DNA of 51,627 bases from positions 1-51,627 of the forward strand of contig SVPG01000014.1 of assembly GCA_015065975.1 (NCBI GenBank), given 5' to 3'. This document shows positions 41,773 to 49,798 of this stretch, one piece after another; within the stretch, counting starts at the first letter, position 1; every line of letters begins with the position of its first letter. A program made the position numbers and the translations under genes. Source of the stretch: Oscillospiraceae bacterium (lineage in GTDB: Bacteria > Bacillota > Clostridia > Oscillospirales > Acutalibacteraceae). The notes below the pieces were generated by a model that was not told where the DNA came from, did no database searches, and saw only the letters and a list, made by a program, of their open reading frames with translations.

Positions 41773-42459
41773 TCAGGCTTCCCACTTATATCCCAGTCCC
41801 CACACGGTCACGATGTGGCGCGGTGTGGACGGCTCTTCCTCGATCTTCATGCGAAGTCTGCGGATATTTACGTCGACGATCTTTTCCTCGCCGAAATAGC
41901 CCTCGCCCCAGACGTGGTTGAGAATGCTTGTGCGGTCGAGCGCACAGCCGGGATTCGAAAGGAAATACTCCATTATCTGGAACTCAACCTGAGTGAGCTC
42001 GATAGGAGCGGTGCCTTTGAGAAGTGTCCTGTTGCGCAGATTGAGTGTGAAATCGCCCGAATGAAGCTCCTCCGAATAACCGCCGACGAGTGCGACACGG
42101 CGGTAGAGAGCGTCGATTCTCGCAACGAGCTCGCTCGGGCTGAAGGGCTTTGTGACAAAATCGTCGGCACCCATCATAAGACCGCTGACCTTGTCCATCT
42201 CCTGAGTCTTGGCGGTGAGCATGATAATGCCGATGTTGCTGCTCTGCGACCTTATCTGACGGCATACCGTGATACCGTCGATGCCGGGCATCATTATGTC
42301 GAGAAGCACGACGTCGAAGCCGCCTCTCTGTTCATCGAATATCTCAAGAGCCTGCTCGCCTGTCGATGCTTCGGTGACATCGTAGCCTGCGCGCTTGAGG
42401 TTTATGACGACAAATTCGCGGATATTGTCTTCATCTTCAACAACGAGTATCTTTTTCAT
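41773..42459 (-). CDS. OmpR-family response regulator
   Basis: The product has 228 residues. The receiver domain has the acidic pair near residue 9, phospho-acceptor Asp54 (VVLLDIMMPGIDG) and Lys in KPFSPSEL; the C-terminal winged helix includes EFQIMEYFLSNPG and DVNIRRLRMKIEE. No normal ribosome site lies next to the ATG; AAAGGAG is 24 bases away with a GCCGC/GCGGC hairpin between. It lies between the lipoprotein and kinase genes of one operon. Confidence 0.96.
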   Translation of the reverse strand: MKKILVVEDEDNIREFVVINLKRAGYDVTEASTGEQALEIFDEQRGGFDVVLLDIMMPGIDGITVCRQIRSQSSNIGIIMLTAKTQEMDKVSGLMMGADDFVTKPFSPSELVARIDALYRRVALVGGYSEELHSGDFTLNLRNRTLLKGTAPIELTQVEFQIMEYFLSNPGCALDRTSILNHVWGEGYFGEEKIVDVNIRRLRMKIEEEPSTPRHIVTVWGLGYKWEA

Positions 42460-42505
42460 AGCTTTGTCTGCCGCTCAGTGCGGCTCCTTTCTCAAGAGAT
42501 GTTTG

Positions 42506-43876
42506 TCAGCTGTTAAGAAGGAAACTGTCCTTCACCGTTTCGAACGTGATATCGTAATCGCTTGCGACAGCCGATATGAGAACGGCATAGACGCTGTAAC
42601 TGTCGGAATAAAGCTCCCTGTATACATATTCCGATTCGTCGTTTTCGGGTTCGGGAAGGTCTTCCCATTCCTCGACCGAGAAGAGCTTGATCCTGAAAAG
42701 CTCCTCGCCGAGATCCGATTCGCTGTGTGAATAGAAATACACCGTGTCGTCGCTCGTGTCACGCTGTGCGGTTATCGATTCGGACCATTCCTTTGTGAAG
42801 AAAACGCTGTATCCCTTGTCGGGGAACTCGATACAGGTGAATTCCTCGACCGCGAGCGACTTTTCTTCGGGATTGTAGGAATGCCATGTCGTGAGATAAA
42901 GGGTCTCGCTGTTTTCCATACTGAAGGAGGGGAGGGGTACATCGGTTGCAAACTCCATAATGCCGTCGGCGTCGATGTCGATTGCCTGAGTGTCGCGTGT
43001 TCTCAGAAACGGCTCGTCAAGCGCCGAAAACGGAGCCTCAAGTCTTTCGTTCTCGCTGTCCCAGAGAAGAAGCTCGGTCGAAGATGAAGCGCTTCCTCTG
43101 TAACAGCTGAAATAAATTCCCGTGGTGTCGCCGTATACCTTGCCGTAGCCCGAGCCCGAAAAGGCGGTTATCGACGGGCTGAGGTCGATGTCGGTCGCAA
43201 CGGTCAGCTCGCCCGAGCTTCCCGAAAGACCGTATCTGACCATCTTTACGATGGCTTTGCTGTTTATGCTGTCGATCGATGCGATGAAAAGCTCGCCTCG
43301 ACCGTCGGAATCGATGTCGCAGGCGATAAGCTCCGAATAGCTCAGACGCGACGTAACTCCCGTCGCTTCGGCGGTTTCGGTCGCAGGAATCGATACGAGC
43401 TGACCCGACGTATATTTATATGCGGCAAGAATATTACTCCCCGTATAGGTCTGCCAGCCTATAATAAGCTCAACGCCGCCGTCGCCGTCGCAGTCGGTGA
43501 AGAGCACGCGCTCGACCTCACTGCCTTCGCCGCTGATGCTGTATGTAACGTTCCATTCGTCGGCGTCGTTTTTATCCATAACGGAAAGCCGGGCGCCGCT
43601 CGTGTCGGCGGCCGTGCGGTAGAAAACGAGAGCCTCCTCGATATCGTCTGCGTCGAGGTCGGCGCGGATAATGGCCGAGCGGTTGGTGCCGCTTCGCGGA
43701 TAACGCAGGGTGTAGTCGGTTCCGAGGACCCTGTCAAGTGCCTCCTGAATCTCCTGTCCGTCACCTGCCGCCTTGGGCGGATTCATAAGGCTGTCGGAAT
43801 CGAATGCGGGGAACTGGCATCCGCTCAGAGAAAGGGTGAGCAGACAGGACAGCAGCAACAAAAAAAGCTTTTTCAC
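42506..43876 (-). CDS. Lipoprotein with Asp-rich FG-GAP/VCBS-like repeats
   Basis: The product has 456 residues. The lipobox is LSGC. Four repeats carry D-x-D-x-D-G-like loops: RADLDADDIEEALVFY, FTDCDGDGGVELIIG, ACDIDSDGRGELFIAS and AIDIDADGIMEFATD. These are the calcium-binding blades of beta-propeller repeats. A C-terminal region (from about FPDKGYSVFFTKEW) is distinct. GGGAGG precedes the ATG. It is the first gene of an operon with the two-component pair, so it may supply or modulate the extracellular signal. Confidence 0.85.
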   Translation of the reverse strand: MKKLFLLLLSCLLTLSLSGCQFPAFDSDSLMNPPKAAGDGQEIQEALDRVLGTDYTLRYPRSGTNRSAIIRADLDADDIEEALVFYRTAADTSGARLSVMDKNDADEWNVTYSISGEGSEVERVLFTDCDGDGGVELIIGWQTYTGSNILAAYKYTSGQLVSIPATETAEATGVTSRLSYSELIACDIDSDGRGELFIASIDSINSKAIVKMVRYGLSGSSGELTVATDIDLSPSITAFSGSGYGKVYGDTTGIYFSCYRGSASSSTELLLWDSENERLEAPFSALDEPFLRTRDTQAIDIDADGIMEFATDVPLPSFSMENSETLYLTTWHSYNPEEKSLAVEEFTCIEFPDKGYSVFFTKEWSESITAQRDTSDDTVYFYSHSESDLGEELFRIKLFSVEEWEDLPEPENDESEYVYRELYSDSYSVYAVLISAVASDYDITFETVKDSFLLNS

Positions 43877-43908
43877 ATAAATCCTCCCATCAGCGAAAAA
43901 TTATATCA

Positions 43909-44038
43909 CGAGCAAAAATGTTTGCTCGCAAGGACATTTTTGCGAGATGATTCAATGGTCCTGGCCGCGTATCACGCGGCAGGGGTGAAACCCGAAAGTA
44001 TCGCATCCTGCGATACTTTCGCAAGACCATTATAGCAT
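43909..44038 (-). promoter_or_regulatory. Structured 5' leader of the lipoprotein-two-component operon
   Basis: On the minus strand an extended -10 (TGCTATAAT, 44037-44029) would start a leader that folds strongly: a 13-bp hairpin (44021-43993), GGGTGAAACCC-type small stem, a 6-bp stem GCCGCG/CGCGGC (43980-43964), enclosed by AATGGTC/GACCATT at 43954-43960 and 44025-44031. Two further mutually exclusive hairpins (CGAGCAAA/TTTGCTCG and CTCGCAA/TTGCGAG) lie at 43909-43946. It may be an unknown riboswitch or a mobile palindromic repeat. Confidence 0.5.
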
Positions 44039-44067
44039 ACTATTTCAACGGCGAAAAGTACAAATAA

Positions 44068-44098
44068 ACAAAAATGCGGAGAGGAAAAACCTCTCCGC
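44068..44098 (-). terminator. Terminator of the 44104 lipoprotein gene
   Basis: Nine-bp stem GCGGAGAGG / CCTCTCCGC (T5 loop on the minus strand) followed by ATTTTTG. Confidence 0.85.
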
Positions 44099-44103
44099 TG
44101 CGA

Positions 44104-44463
44104 TTACTTGGTAAAGACCTCGACATATCCGAGCTCGTTGGTCAGACTGAGCCTGTTGTCCTGAACCTCATATTTCGCCTCGATCTCAAGGACGGTGTCG
44201 TTGGGGGCGGTGAGGGTCATTTTGAGAGTCGAGCCGTCGGCGGTGTATGTACCCGAAAGGGTTACCCCGTCTCCCGACATGACGACCTTGCCCGTTGAGG
44301 AGAAGGAGAGATGGGTGCCTATCGAAGAGGTGGAGGTCCACTTTCCCGCAAGCTCAGAGCCTGCTCCGCACGCCGTACAGGTGCAGGCGGACATCAGAAG
44401 AGCCGATATGAGGAGAACCGAACATACACACAGCAGTGTTTTTTTGAAAGTGATAGTGACCAT
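44104..44463 (-). CDS. Small lipoprotein with one lipocalin-like beta-domain
   Basis: The product has 119 residues. The lipobox is LMSAC. The mature part starts with LAGKW, the same motif as in the array at 3.2-10.3 kb, and continues as a beta-domain to GYVEVFTK. It is thus a dispersed member of that family. GAAGGGA touches the ATG directly; no other normal start codon lies at a good distance. It is a single-gene unit with its own terminator. Confidence 0.75.
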   Translation of the reverse strand: MVTITFKKTLLCVCSVLLISALLMSACTCTACGAGSELAGKWTSTSSIGTHLSFSSTGKVVMSGDGVTLSGTYTADGSTLKMTLTAPNDTVLEIEAKYEVQDNRLSLTNELGYVEVFTK

Positions 44464-44628
44464 TCCCTTCAGACGGATTTCGGAAAAACGTTTCCCGCTT
44501 CCTTATAATACTATGCCCTGTTATCCCAGTCAAGAACAGGCGGTGTAAAAAATTTGAAAAGGTTTGACAAAACGGGATTTTGCCGCCTTTTCGGGAGAAG
44601 ATAGCAGGGAAAGGTAGTGTGACGGAAA
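44464..44628. other. Divergent intergenic region
   Basis: It separates the minus-strand lipoprotein from the plus-strand ABC ATPase. TTGACA occurs near 44566 without a good -10. No RNA structure was recognised. Confidence 0.4.
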
Positions 44629-45291
44629 ATGATTATGCAGATGTCGAATGTGTCAAAGATATATAAAGGAAAGTTCGGAGAGATAAAGGCTCTCGATTCG
44701 GTCGATTTCTGTCTTGAGGAGGGGGAATACTGCGCCGTGACGGGAAGGTCGGGCTCGGGAAAATCGACGCTGATGAATATTGCGGGTCTGCTCGATTCGC
44801 CGACCGACGGCGAATATTTCTTCTGCGGAAAACCGGTCGGGGATATGACCTCACGGGAGCTTACCGCGATAAGAAGCCGAAGCATCGGCTTTGTGTTTCA
44901 GAGCTTCAACCTCATCTCGAATCTGACAGCCCTCGAGAATGTGGAGCTGCCGCTCATTTACAGAGGCATGAAAAAGAACGAGCGGCGCAAGCTTGCTGTC
45001 AGGGCGCTCGAGAGCGTCGGACTTTACGACAGACTCACCCATAAACCGGGCGAGATGAGCGGCGGTCAGCGGCAGAGGGTGGCCATTGCCCGTGCGGTAG
45101 CAAGCCAGCCGAAGCTCATTCTCGCCGACGAGCCGACGGGAAACCTCGACCCGAAAGCGTCGGGCGAGGTGGCGCAGCTTCTGCGGGCGCTGACCGAATC
45201 GGGGTGCTCGGTGCTGCTCATAACCCACGACGAAAACCTTGCCCGTCAGGCGGACAGAAGGGTGTCGATAGAGAGCGGAACGATAAAATAA
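44629..45291 (+). CDS. ABC transporter ATP-binding protein, LolD/MacB type
   Basis: The product has 220 residues, a single nucleotide-binding domain. Walker A GRSGSGKSTLM near 39-49, FQSFNLISNLTALENVELPL, signature MSGGQRQRVAIARA and Walker B LILADEPTGNLD. The length and SALENV-type Q-loop pattern are those of MacB/LolD/FtsE ATPases. No permease gene is adjacent; the next gene is an extracellular propeller lipoprotein, so its partner lies elsewhere or is absent. The start is one of three close ATG codons; the first (44629) is used. Confidence 0.92.
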   Translation: MIMQMSNVSKIYKGKFGEIKALDSVDFCLEEGEYCAVTGRSGSGKSTLMNIAGLLDSPTDGEYFFCGKPVGDMTSRELTAIRSRSIGFVFQSFNLISNLTALENVELPLIYRGMKKNERRKLAVRALESVGLYDRLTHKPGEMSGGQRQRVAIARAVASQPKLILADEPTGNLDPKASGEVAQLLRALTESGCSVLLITHDENLARQADRRVSIESGTIK

Positions 45292-45362
45292 AAATTTTTT
45301 TCAAAAATATACCAACCTTTTTGATCTGCCGAAGGTTATACAGGCAGAAAGGGATGGTAAAC

Positions 45363-47180
45363 ATGAAAAGAAAAATTACTTTTACGGCGATCTTCCTCTG
45401 TGCGGCGATGATGCTTTCGGCGGCTTTTGGCGGCTGCGCAGATAAGGACAGCCTGACAGTCGGAACGCAGGCAAGACGTGCGTCCGATTACAGGGATATC
45501 TATGATTCGATAAAAGCCGAGCGGAAAGACACCGCAGTCGATGAGCTTTACGACCTTATCGTCGGAAGCATCGTGTACGATGAAATGGTGCTGGAGGATT
45601 CGGAGGTCAGTTATAACGCGGCAATGTCTGCCGACGACTATTCCCAGACAAACACACAGTCGCGTGGAGTTGACGAGGGCGATATCATCAAGACCGACGG
45701 AAAATATATCTATCGCATTGTCGATAACCGCCTTGTGATAATCGACCCGCATACAATGACGCTTCTTTCCGATACACGAATCGGAAAGAGCGTGAGCAAC
45801 TGCGAGATGTACGTGTCGGGCGATGTGCTTGTGACGGTATATTACTATAACGGATACTGGGACGAAGAGGATTCGGACTATTACGGAAAATGCGACAGGC
45901 AGGAAACGATAACCCTTATATATGATATCTCCGACAGAAGCGAGCCGAAGGTGGTGTCCCGCCTCTCGCAGGACGGAAGTTACTGCACCTCGAGAATGAT
46001 AGGCGATACGGTCTATACGGTCTCGCTCAGCTATATCTATTCCAATGAAGCCGAAAAGAACACACCCGAATCCTTTGTACCGTCGGTGAGCTGCGAAGAT
46101 GAAAGCAGAATTATCAAGGCGGAGGATATAATGATAATCGACGGAGCGCCGAAGAGATATTTCAGCGTCATAACGTCGGTCGATGTGACCTCACCCGACG
46201 ATTTCCGTGATGTAAGCTCGGTTCTCGGCGGCACTTCGGACGTTTATGTGAGCTCGCAGGGCAACCTCTATCTCGCGGCGTACAAAAGTGATTATGTAAC
46301 ACGGGTAACCTACGAAAATGGACCGTATCTGGAGAGAGAAACGAAAAACAGCACGCTTATCACGCGCTTTGAGCTTCGTGACGGCGAGATCGATATGACC
46401 GCGTCGGCGTCTGTCCCCGGCACGCTTCTCAATCAGTTCTCGATGGACGAGCACAACGGATATTTCCGCCTTGTAACCACCCTCGGAAACTCCGTTCACA
46501 GCGCAAGTATCTTCTCGACCGATATGAACTGGGAAGACACGCGCAGCACGGGACTCTATATCCTCGACGAGTCGCTCGAAACCGTCGGCTCGGTGGAAGG
46601 GCTGGCAGAAGGCGAGAGGGTCTATTCGGTGAGATTTGACGGCGATATCGGATATTTTGTAACCTTCCGTCAGGTCGATCCTCTCTTTGCGGTCGACCTC
46701 TCCGACCCGACCTCGCCCGAAGTTCTCAGCAAGCTCAAGATACCCGGATTTTCGACCTATCTGCACCCTTACGACGACGGACTGCTGTTCGGTCTCGGTT
46801 TCGATGCGGATGAGGAAACGGGATGGATAGAATATATGAAGATAAGCATGTTTGACGTTTCCGACCCCGCCGATGTCAGCGAAAAGCACAAGCTTGTCCT
46901 CGAAGGTGTGTACGATTCCGAAGCGGCATACAACCACAAGGCGATAACCGTCAGCGCCAAGAAAAATATCATCGCCTTTGCGGGCAGCGGCGACAGGTAT
47001 CTCGTCTACGGCTATGACGCAGAGAGCGGTTTTGAAAAACGCGCCGAGATAGAGCTTGACGTGCTCGACTATTCGGCGAGAGGTCTTTTCATCGGCGACG
47101 AGTTTTTTGTCTGCTCGTCGGACGGTCTGACAAAATACAGTCTCAGCGATTTTTCAAAGATTGATAATGTGTGTTTCTGA
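45363..47180 (+). CDS. Beta-propeller-domain lipoprotein
   Basis: The product has 605 residues. The signal peptide ends in the lipobox FGGC. The sequence TNTQSRGVDEGDIIKTDGKYIYRI is the hallmark of the secreted C-terminal beta-propeller family (Pfam Beta_propel). The rest is a succession of blades to DGLTKYSLSDFSKI. The ATG at 45363 is chosen because AGAAAGGG is nine bases upstream; an ATG at 45354 touches the site. It lies 72 bases after the ABC ATPase. The function is unknown; a cell-wall or surface-binding role is inferred. Confidence 0.9.
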   Translation: MKRKITFTAIFLCAAMMLSAAFGGCADKDSLTVGTQARRASDYRDIYDSIKAERKDTAVDELYDLIVGSIVYDEMVLEDSEVSYNAAMSADDYSQTNTQSRGVDEGDIIKTDGKYIYRIVDNRLVIIDPHTMTLLSDTRIGKSVSNCEMYVSGDVLVTVYYYNGYWDEEDSDYYGKCDRQETITLIYDISDRSEPKVVSRLSQDGSYCTSRMIGDTVYTVSLSYIYSNEAEKNTPESFVPSVSCEDESRIIKAEDIMIIDGAPKRYFSVITSVDVTSPDDFRDVSSVLGGTSDVYVSSQGNLYLAAYKSDYVTRVTYENGPYLERETKNSTLITRFELRDGEIDMTASASVPGTLLNQFSMDEHNGYFRLVTTLGNSVHSASIFSTDMNWEDTRSTGLYILDESLETVGSVEGLAEGERVYSVRFDGDIGYFVTFRQVDPLFAVDLSDPTSPEVLSKLKIPGFSTYLHPYDDGLLFGLGFDADEETGWIEYMKISMFDVSDPADVSEKHKLVLEGVYDSEAAYNHKAITVSAKKNIIAFAGSGDRYLVYGYDAESGFEKRAEIELDVLDYSARGLFIGDEFFVCSSDGLTKYSLSDFSKIDNVCF

Positions 47181-47188
47181 AACCGAAA

Positions 47189-47222
47189 AAAGGGACGCTT
47201 CTTTGCGAAGCGTCCCTTTCTC
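47189..47222 (+). terminator. Terminator after the propeller gene
   Basis: A 13-bp stem AAAGGGACGCTTC / GAAGCGTCCCTTT with a TTTGC loop, followed by CTTT. Confidence 0.85.
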
Positions 47223-47353
47223 CATTGCATACTGTATCACTTTTTTTCGCGTTTGTATACCCTTTTTTTGAAATTACACACCGCCCTCCCGTAAATTTTT
47301 TTCGGTGGGTTTTATGTAAAATGGCGAAAAGGATAAAAGTGGTAAAAATACCC
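47223..47353. other. Left edge of the probable mobile region
   Basis: AT-rich non-coding stretch. It includes TTTGAAATTACACACC (47267-47282), which recurs with one deletion at 49695-49709 before another gene of this region, and a TGTAAAAT box (47315-47322) with a counterpart at 49760-49767. These may be shared regulatory sites. Confidence 0.4.
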
Positions 47354-47382
47354 TTGATTTTTGTCAATAACGAGGATATAAT
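47354..47382 (+). promoter_or_regulatory. Promoter for the 47494/47622 genes
   Basis: TTGATT at 47354-47359, 17 bases, TATAAT at 47377-47382. A leader of roughly 105 bases separates the start point from the small ORF. Confidence 0.7.
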
Positions 47383-47385
47383 CTC

Positions 47386-47493
47386 ATGCACAGAGGTCCC
47401 ACTGCAGGCCGAGCGCAGTAGTGCCGGCGGGAAGTGGATTGGGAAACTGTTTTGGCGCCCCGAGCCGAATGGTGATAAAGGTGCAGGGGTAAA
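47386..47493 (+). other. GC-rich leader, possibly structured
   Basis: This leader is much richer in G and C than the flanking sequence and has several inverted segments (ACTGC/GCAGT at 47401-47419, GCCGGC, GGCGCC). It does not match a riboswitch I can recognise. It ends at the ribosome site GCAGGGG of the next small ORF. Confidence 0.4.
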
Positions 47494-47625
47494 ATGTTCA
47501 ACCGAGGTGATGATAAAAAAACAGTAGACCGATCACCAAAACAAAACGACGAAAAACGAAACCGGATGGGCAGCTTCGGCGGCCTGTCCACGCTGACATT
47601 AAGAAAGGGATTGAGGTCATTATGA
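47494..47625 (+). CDS. Small basic protein coupled to the next gene
   Basis: The frame has 43 codons and starts MFNRGDDKKTVDRSPKQNDE. GCAGGGG lies about four bases upstream. The stop overlaps the next gene's ATG (ATGA), typical of translational coupling. The segment SPKQNDEK resembles SNKQNDEK at residue 16 of the downstream protein. The product is rich in Lys and Arg. It could be a leader controlling translation of the downstream gene, or a real small protein. No homologue is recognised. Confidence 0.6.
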   Translation: MFNRGDDKKTVDRSPKQNDEKRNRMGSFGGLSTLTLRKGLRSL

Positions 47626-48905
47626 GTGTTTACCCTGAGAAATGTCAGCCGGAACCTTCATCGTCAAACAAGCAGAATGACGAAAAAGGTGTCACAAATT
47701 CTTCTTCCTACAAAAAAATATTCCTTCCTTTCATCGACCCCATGCTCCTTCTGGCGGCGCTTGTCTGTTACCCGAAGGCTGACCCCGACAACAGAGACCT
47801 TGTTGATTTCATGCTGGAACAGTCCTGGCGTACGGGTGTCGAGACTCTCGTAAGAGTTTACAAGAGCAAGCTTGAACAGGAGTACAGCAAAAACCCGTGC
47901 TGCGGGTTTGATGAGAAAGAGCTCTCAGCTTTCATCATCGGAGAGATCGGATCTGAGGCACAGAGCAATGCTGTCGAGAGTTTTCACTCGACGGTTGCCG
48001 CGCATCGGACCGAGGGCGACCTGCCCGAGGATCTTGATGCACATACCGACGAGATACTCAGGTATTTCTCGGACGGTATCCGGATGCGCAGAATCACTCT
48101 TCCGAACGGTGAGAGAGGTGAGCAGAAAACCCTTCCCACAGCGCTCGGACTGAAGCTTCTTTCCGAATGGATATGCGAGTACAAGGGGGTTGCGGCGGCT
48201 CTCAACGCTGCGAGTCTTGAAATACTCCTGTGCATCGGCTCGAAGATCTGCGGTATCATTGTCAGGTTTCACGAGATGAAACTCGGCAAAGATATTTTCC
48301 GTCCCGTTGTGGAGGATGCACTCGCATCCGCTCAGTCGGTATTCATGCCCGACAGGGACAGGCTGGGTGTTATCAAGGAGAGCAGACGAGTTATCCTGAG
48401 CAATATTGTGTACGGTGACGACCTCTCCATGAACGATATCATCACGGTTTATCTCGAAGGCGAAGCAGAAGCGATAAGAGGAATGCTTGCGCTGGCCTGT
48501 GCTTTTTACAGCAGGGACAAGCGTATGCAGAAGAACAAGGGCAAGCTCCCTGAGACTGAAAAACCTCTTCTCGATATGCTCACGGACAGAATGTGCGCCA
48601 AGGGATTCGTAAACGAAATCCTCAAGCACAACCCGACCGTCCGGCAGCTGCTTGAATACCTCGACAGAGAGATCGAGTCGATCTACTCGGTCGGCTTGCC
48701 CGTCGGTACATACCGCACACTCTGCCGCAGGCTTGAGAGTGCCGGAATACTTGACGGTTACGTGCTCGACGGCATGAAGGGTTACAGGACAAAAGAGTAT
48801 ATTGCGGGGCTTGAGAGTTTTGTACGATCGATGTCCTCGAAACGAAAAGACAAATTATGGACACATCTGAGCAGGAAGGAAGAAAGAAGAGGCACCTGTC
48901 ATTAA
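47622..48905 (+). CDS. Unrecognised protein, probably from a mobile element
   Basis: The product has 427 residues, soluble and helical, with no signal peptide. The N-terminus is polar and low complexity (PEPSSSNKQNDEKGVTNSSS). The C-terminal part (TVRQLLEYLDREIESIYSV, YRTLCRRLESAGILDGY, GYRTKEYI) has a spacing suggestive of a winged helix. GAGG precedes the ATG. It stands at the left of a conjugation-gene cluster, so a replication or regulatory role for the element is possible but unproven. Confidence 0.7.
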   Translation: MSVYPEKCQPEPSSSNKQNDEKGVTNSSSYKKIFLPFIDPMLLLAALVCYPKADPDNRDLVDFMLEQSWRTGVETLVRVYKSKLEQEYSKNPCCGFDEKELSAFIIGEIGSEAQSNAVESFHSTVAAHRTEGDLPEDLDAHTDEILRYFSDGIRMRRITLPNGERGEQKTLPTALGLKLLSEWICEYKGVAAALNAASLEILLCIGSKICGIIVRFHEMKLGKDIFRPVVEDALASAQSVFMPDRDRLGVIKESRRVILSNIVYGDDLSMNDIITVYLEGEAEAIRGMLALACAFYSRDKRMQKNKGKLPETEKPLLDMLTDRMCAKGFVNEILKHNPTVRQLLEYLDREIESIYSVGLPVGTYRTLCRRLESAGILDGYVLDGMKGYRTKEYIAGLESFVRSMSSKRKDKLWTHLSRKEERRGTCH

Positions 48906-49056
48906 CACAAGAAGACAAGAGGGTGTGAGCTGACCCCCCGTCTGTTAGATTGCAAGGTCGATTCATATCGACCTTGCACAGATGGTTGGGAAAAGCAGAA
49001 CACTGAAAAGAATATAGCGCAGATAAAGTCAAATCAGTACAATAAGAGGTATTCAA
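48906..49056. other. Gap after the 47622 gene; possible IS-end fragment
   Basis: The segment TGAGCTGACCCCCCGTC (48926-48942) resembles the terminal part of some IS3-family elements, but no transposase gene is near. A perfect 12-bp palindrome follows. No gene was found here. Confidence 0.35.
48951..48978. repeat. Perfect 12-bp inverted repeat
   Basis: TGCAAGGTCGAT / ATCGACCTTGCA with a TCAT loop. No T-tract follows, so it is not a terminator. It could be a protein-binding site or part of an origin of transfer. Confidence 0.5.
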
Positions 49057-49134
49057 ATGGATTACAGAAAAAATTTATTTATTGATCTATTGGTGCAAGA
49101 AAAAGACGATAACTTATGTGGGTACAATCTATAA
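49057..49134 (+). CDS. Possible 25-codon small ORF
   Basis: The frame begins MDYRKNLFIDLL and ends in CGYNL. AAGAGGT lies five bases upstream, which supports translation. It is otherwise unsupported; very short frames of this kind arise by chance. Confidence 0.3.
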   Translation: MDYRKNLFIDLLVQEKDDNLCGYNL

Positions 49135-49368
49135 TAGTTGGATTTAGTTTGGTATTGATTGGATAAGCGCAGAAATTCGGGCAAAACAAACCCGGGCAGT
49201 GCTGCAAAGAGAAAATCCATCAGGATTGTGAGAAGACAAAAGACGGTACAGCAGAAGAAAATGTTGGGTCAAGTCCCGTAAGTCATGCTCAATGCCCGAG
49301 CTGATGGATTGCAGACTGTAAATTCCCGGAATTTGAGATTTTAGTAATAGGATTGAGTTGGATAAAAA
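49135..49368. other. Gene-free stretch
   Basis: No coding frame or promoter was convincing in this 234-base segment. A TATAAT at 49131-49136 has no -35 partner. Confidence 0.35.
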
Positions 49369-49593
49369 ATGGAAGAGAATCAGATTGCCGATAGTTTTTT
49401 GACAGAGGGCAGCTGCAGCGAGGGTTTGCAAACGGTGTTGGACGGATATATGAGAAACCCCGAACTCGCAACGCTTCTGTACGAAAACCTGCCGTATATT
49501 AGAATCGAAGATCTGGAAGATGCGGTTGCATTTGCTGCAGCCGGAAATGAAAGAGCATTGCTCAGATTACTTGCCCATCGGCGACAATGCTGA
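49369..49593 (+). CDS. Small acidic hypothetical protein
   Basis: The product has 74 residues, starting MEENQIADSFLTEGS and mainly helical, with no transmembrane segment or motif. The ribosome site is weak (GGAT). A strong terminator lies 36 bases after its stop codon, which supports it as an expressed unit. It could be a regulator or part of the neighbouring element. No family is recognised. Confidence 0.5.
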   Translation: MEENQIADSFLTEGSCSEGLQTVLDGYMRNPELATLLYENLPYIRIEDLEDAVAFAAAGNERALLRLLAHRRQC

Positions 49594-49629
49594 TGTGACG
49601 AGGTTTTTACCCAAACCCTGATTACTTGA

Positions 49630-49675
49630 AAGACCGACAGCGTCCACTTCGAATTGGACGCTGTCGGTCTTTTTA
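49630..49675 (+). terminator. Strong terminator after the 49369 gene
   Basis: A 17-bp stem beginning AAGACCGACAGCGTCCA with a loop of about eight bases is followed by TTTTATG. Confidence 0.9.
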
Positions 49676-49798
49676 TGCCAATTTTACATAACACTTTGAA
49701 TTACACACCTTAGCACCCCTAAAAGGTCTTGTTTGCTGATGACTTTCGATAAAAAATGATGTAAAATCGTGTCATCACATAAAACGAAGGGGGATAAA
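49676..49798. other. Upstream region of the conjugation genes
   Basis: Includes TTTGAATTACACACC (49695-49709), a near copy of a motif at 47267-47282, then ATGACT (49739-49744), 17 bases and TAAAAT (49762-49767), a weak candidate promoter. Confidence 0.45.

Noticed and set aside
47386-47520. A known riboswitch (lysine, c-di-AMP or cobalamin) before the 47494 ORF
   Set aside because: Core consensus elements of each class do not fit when compared by eye.
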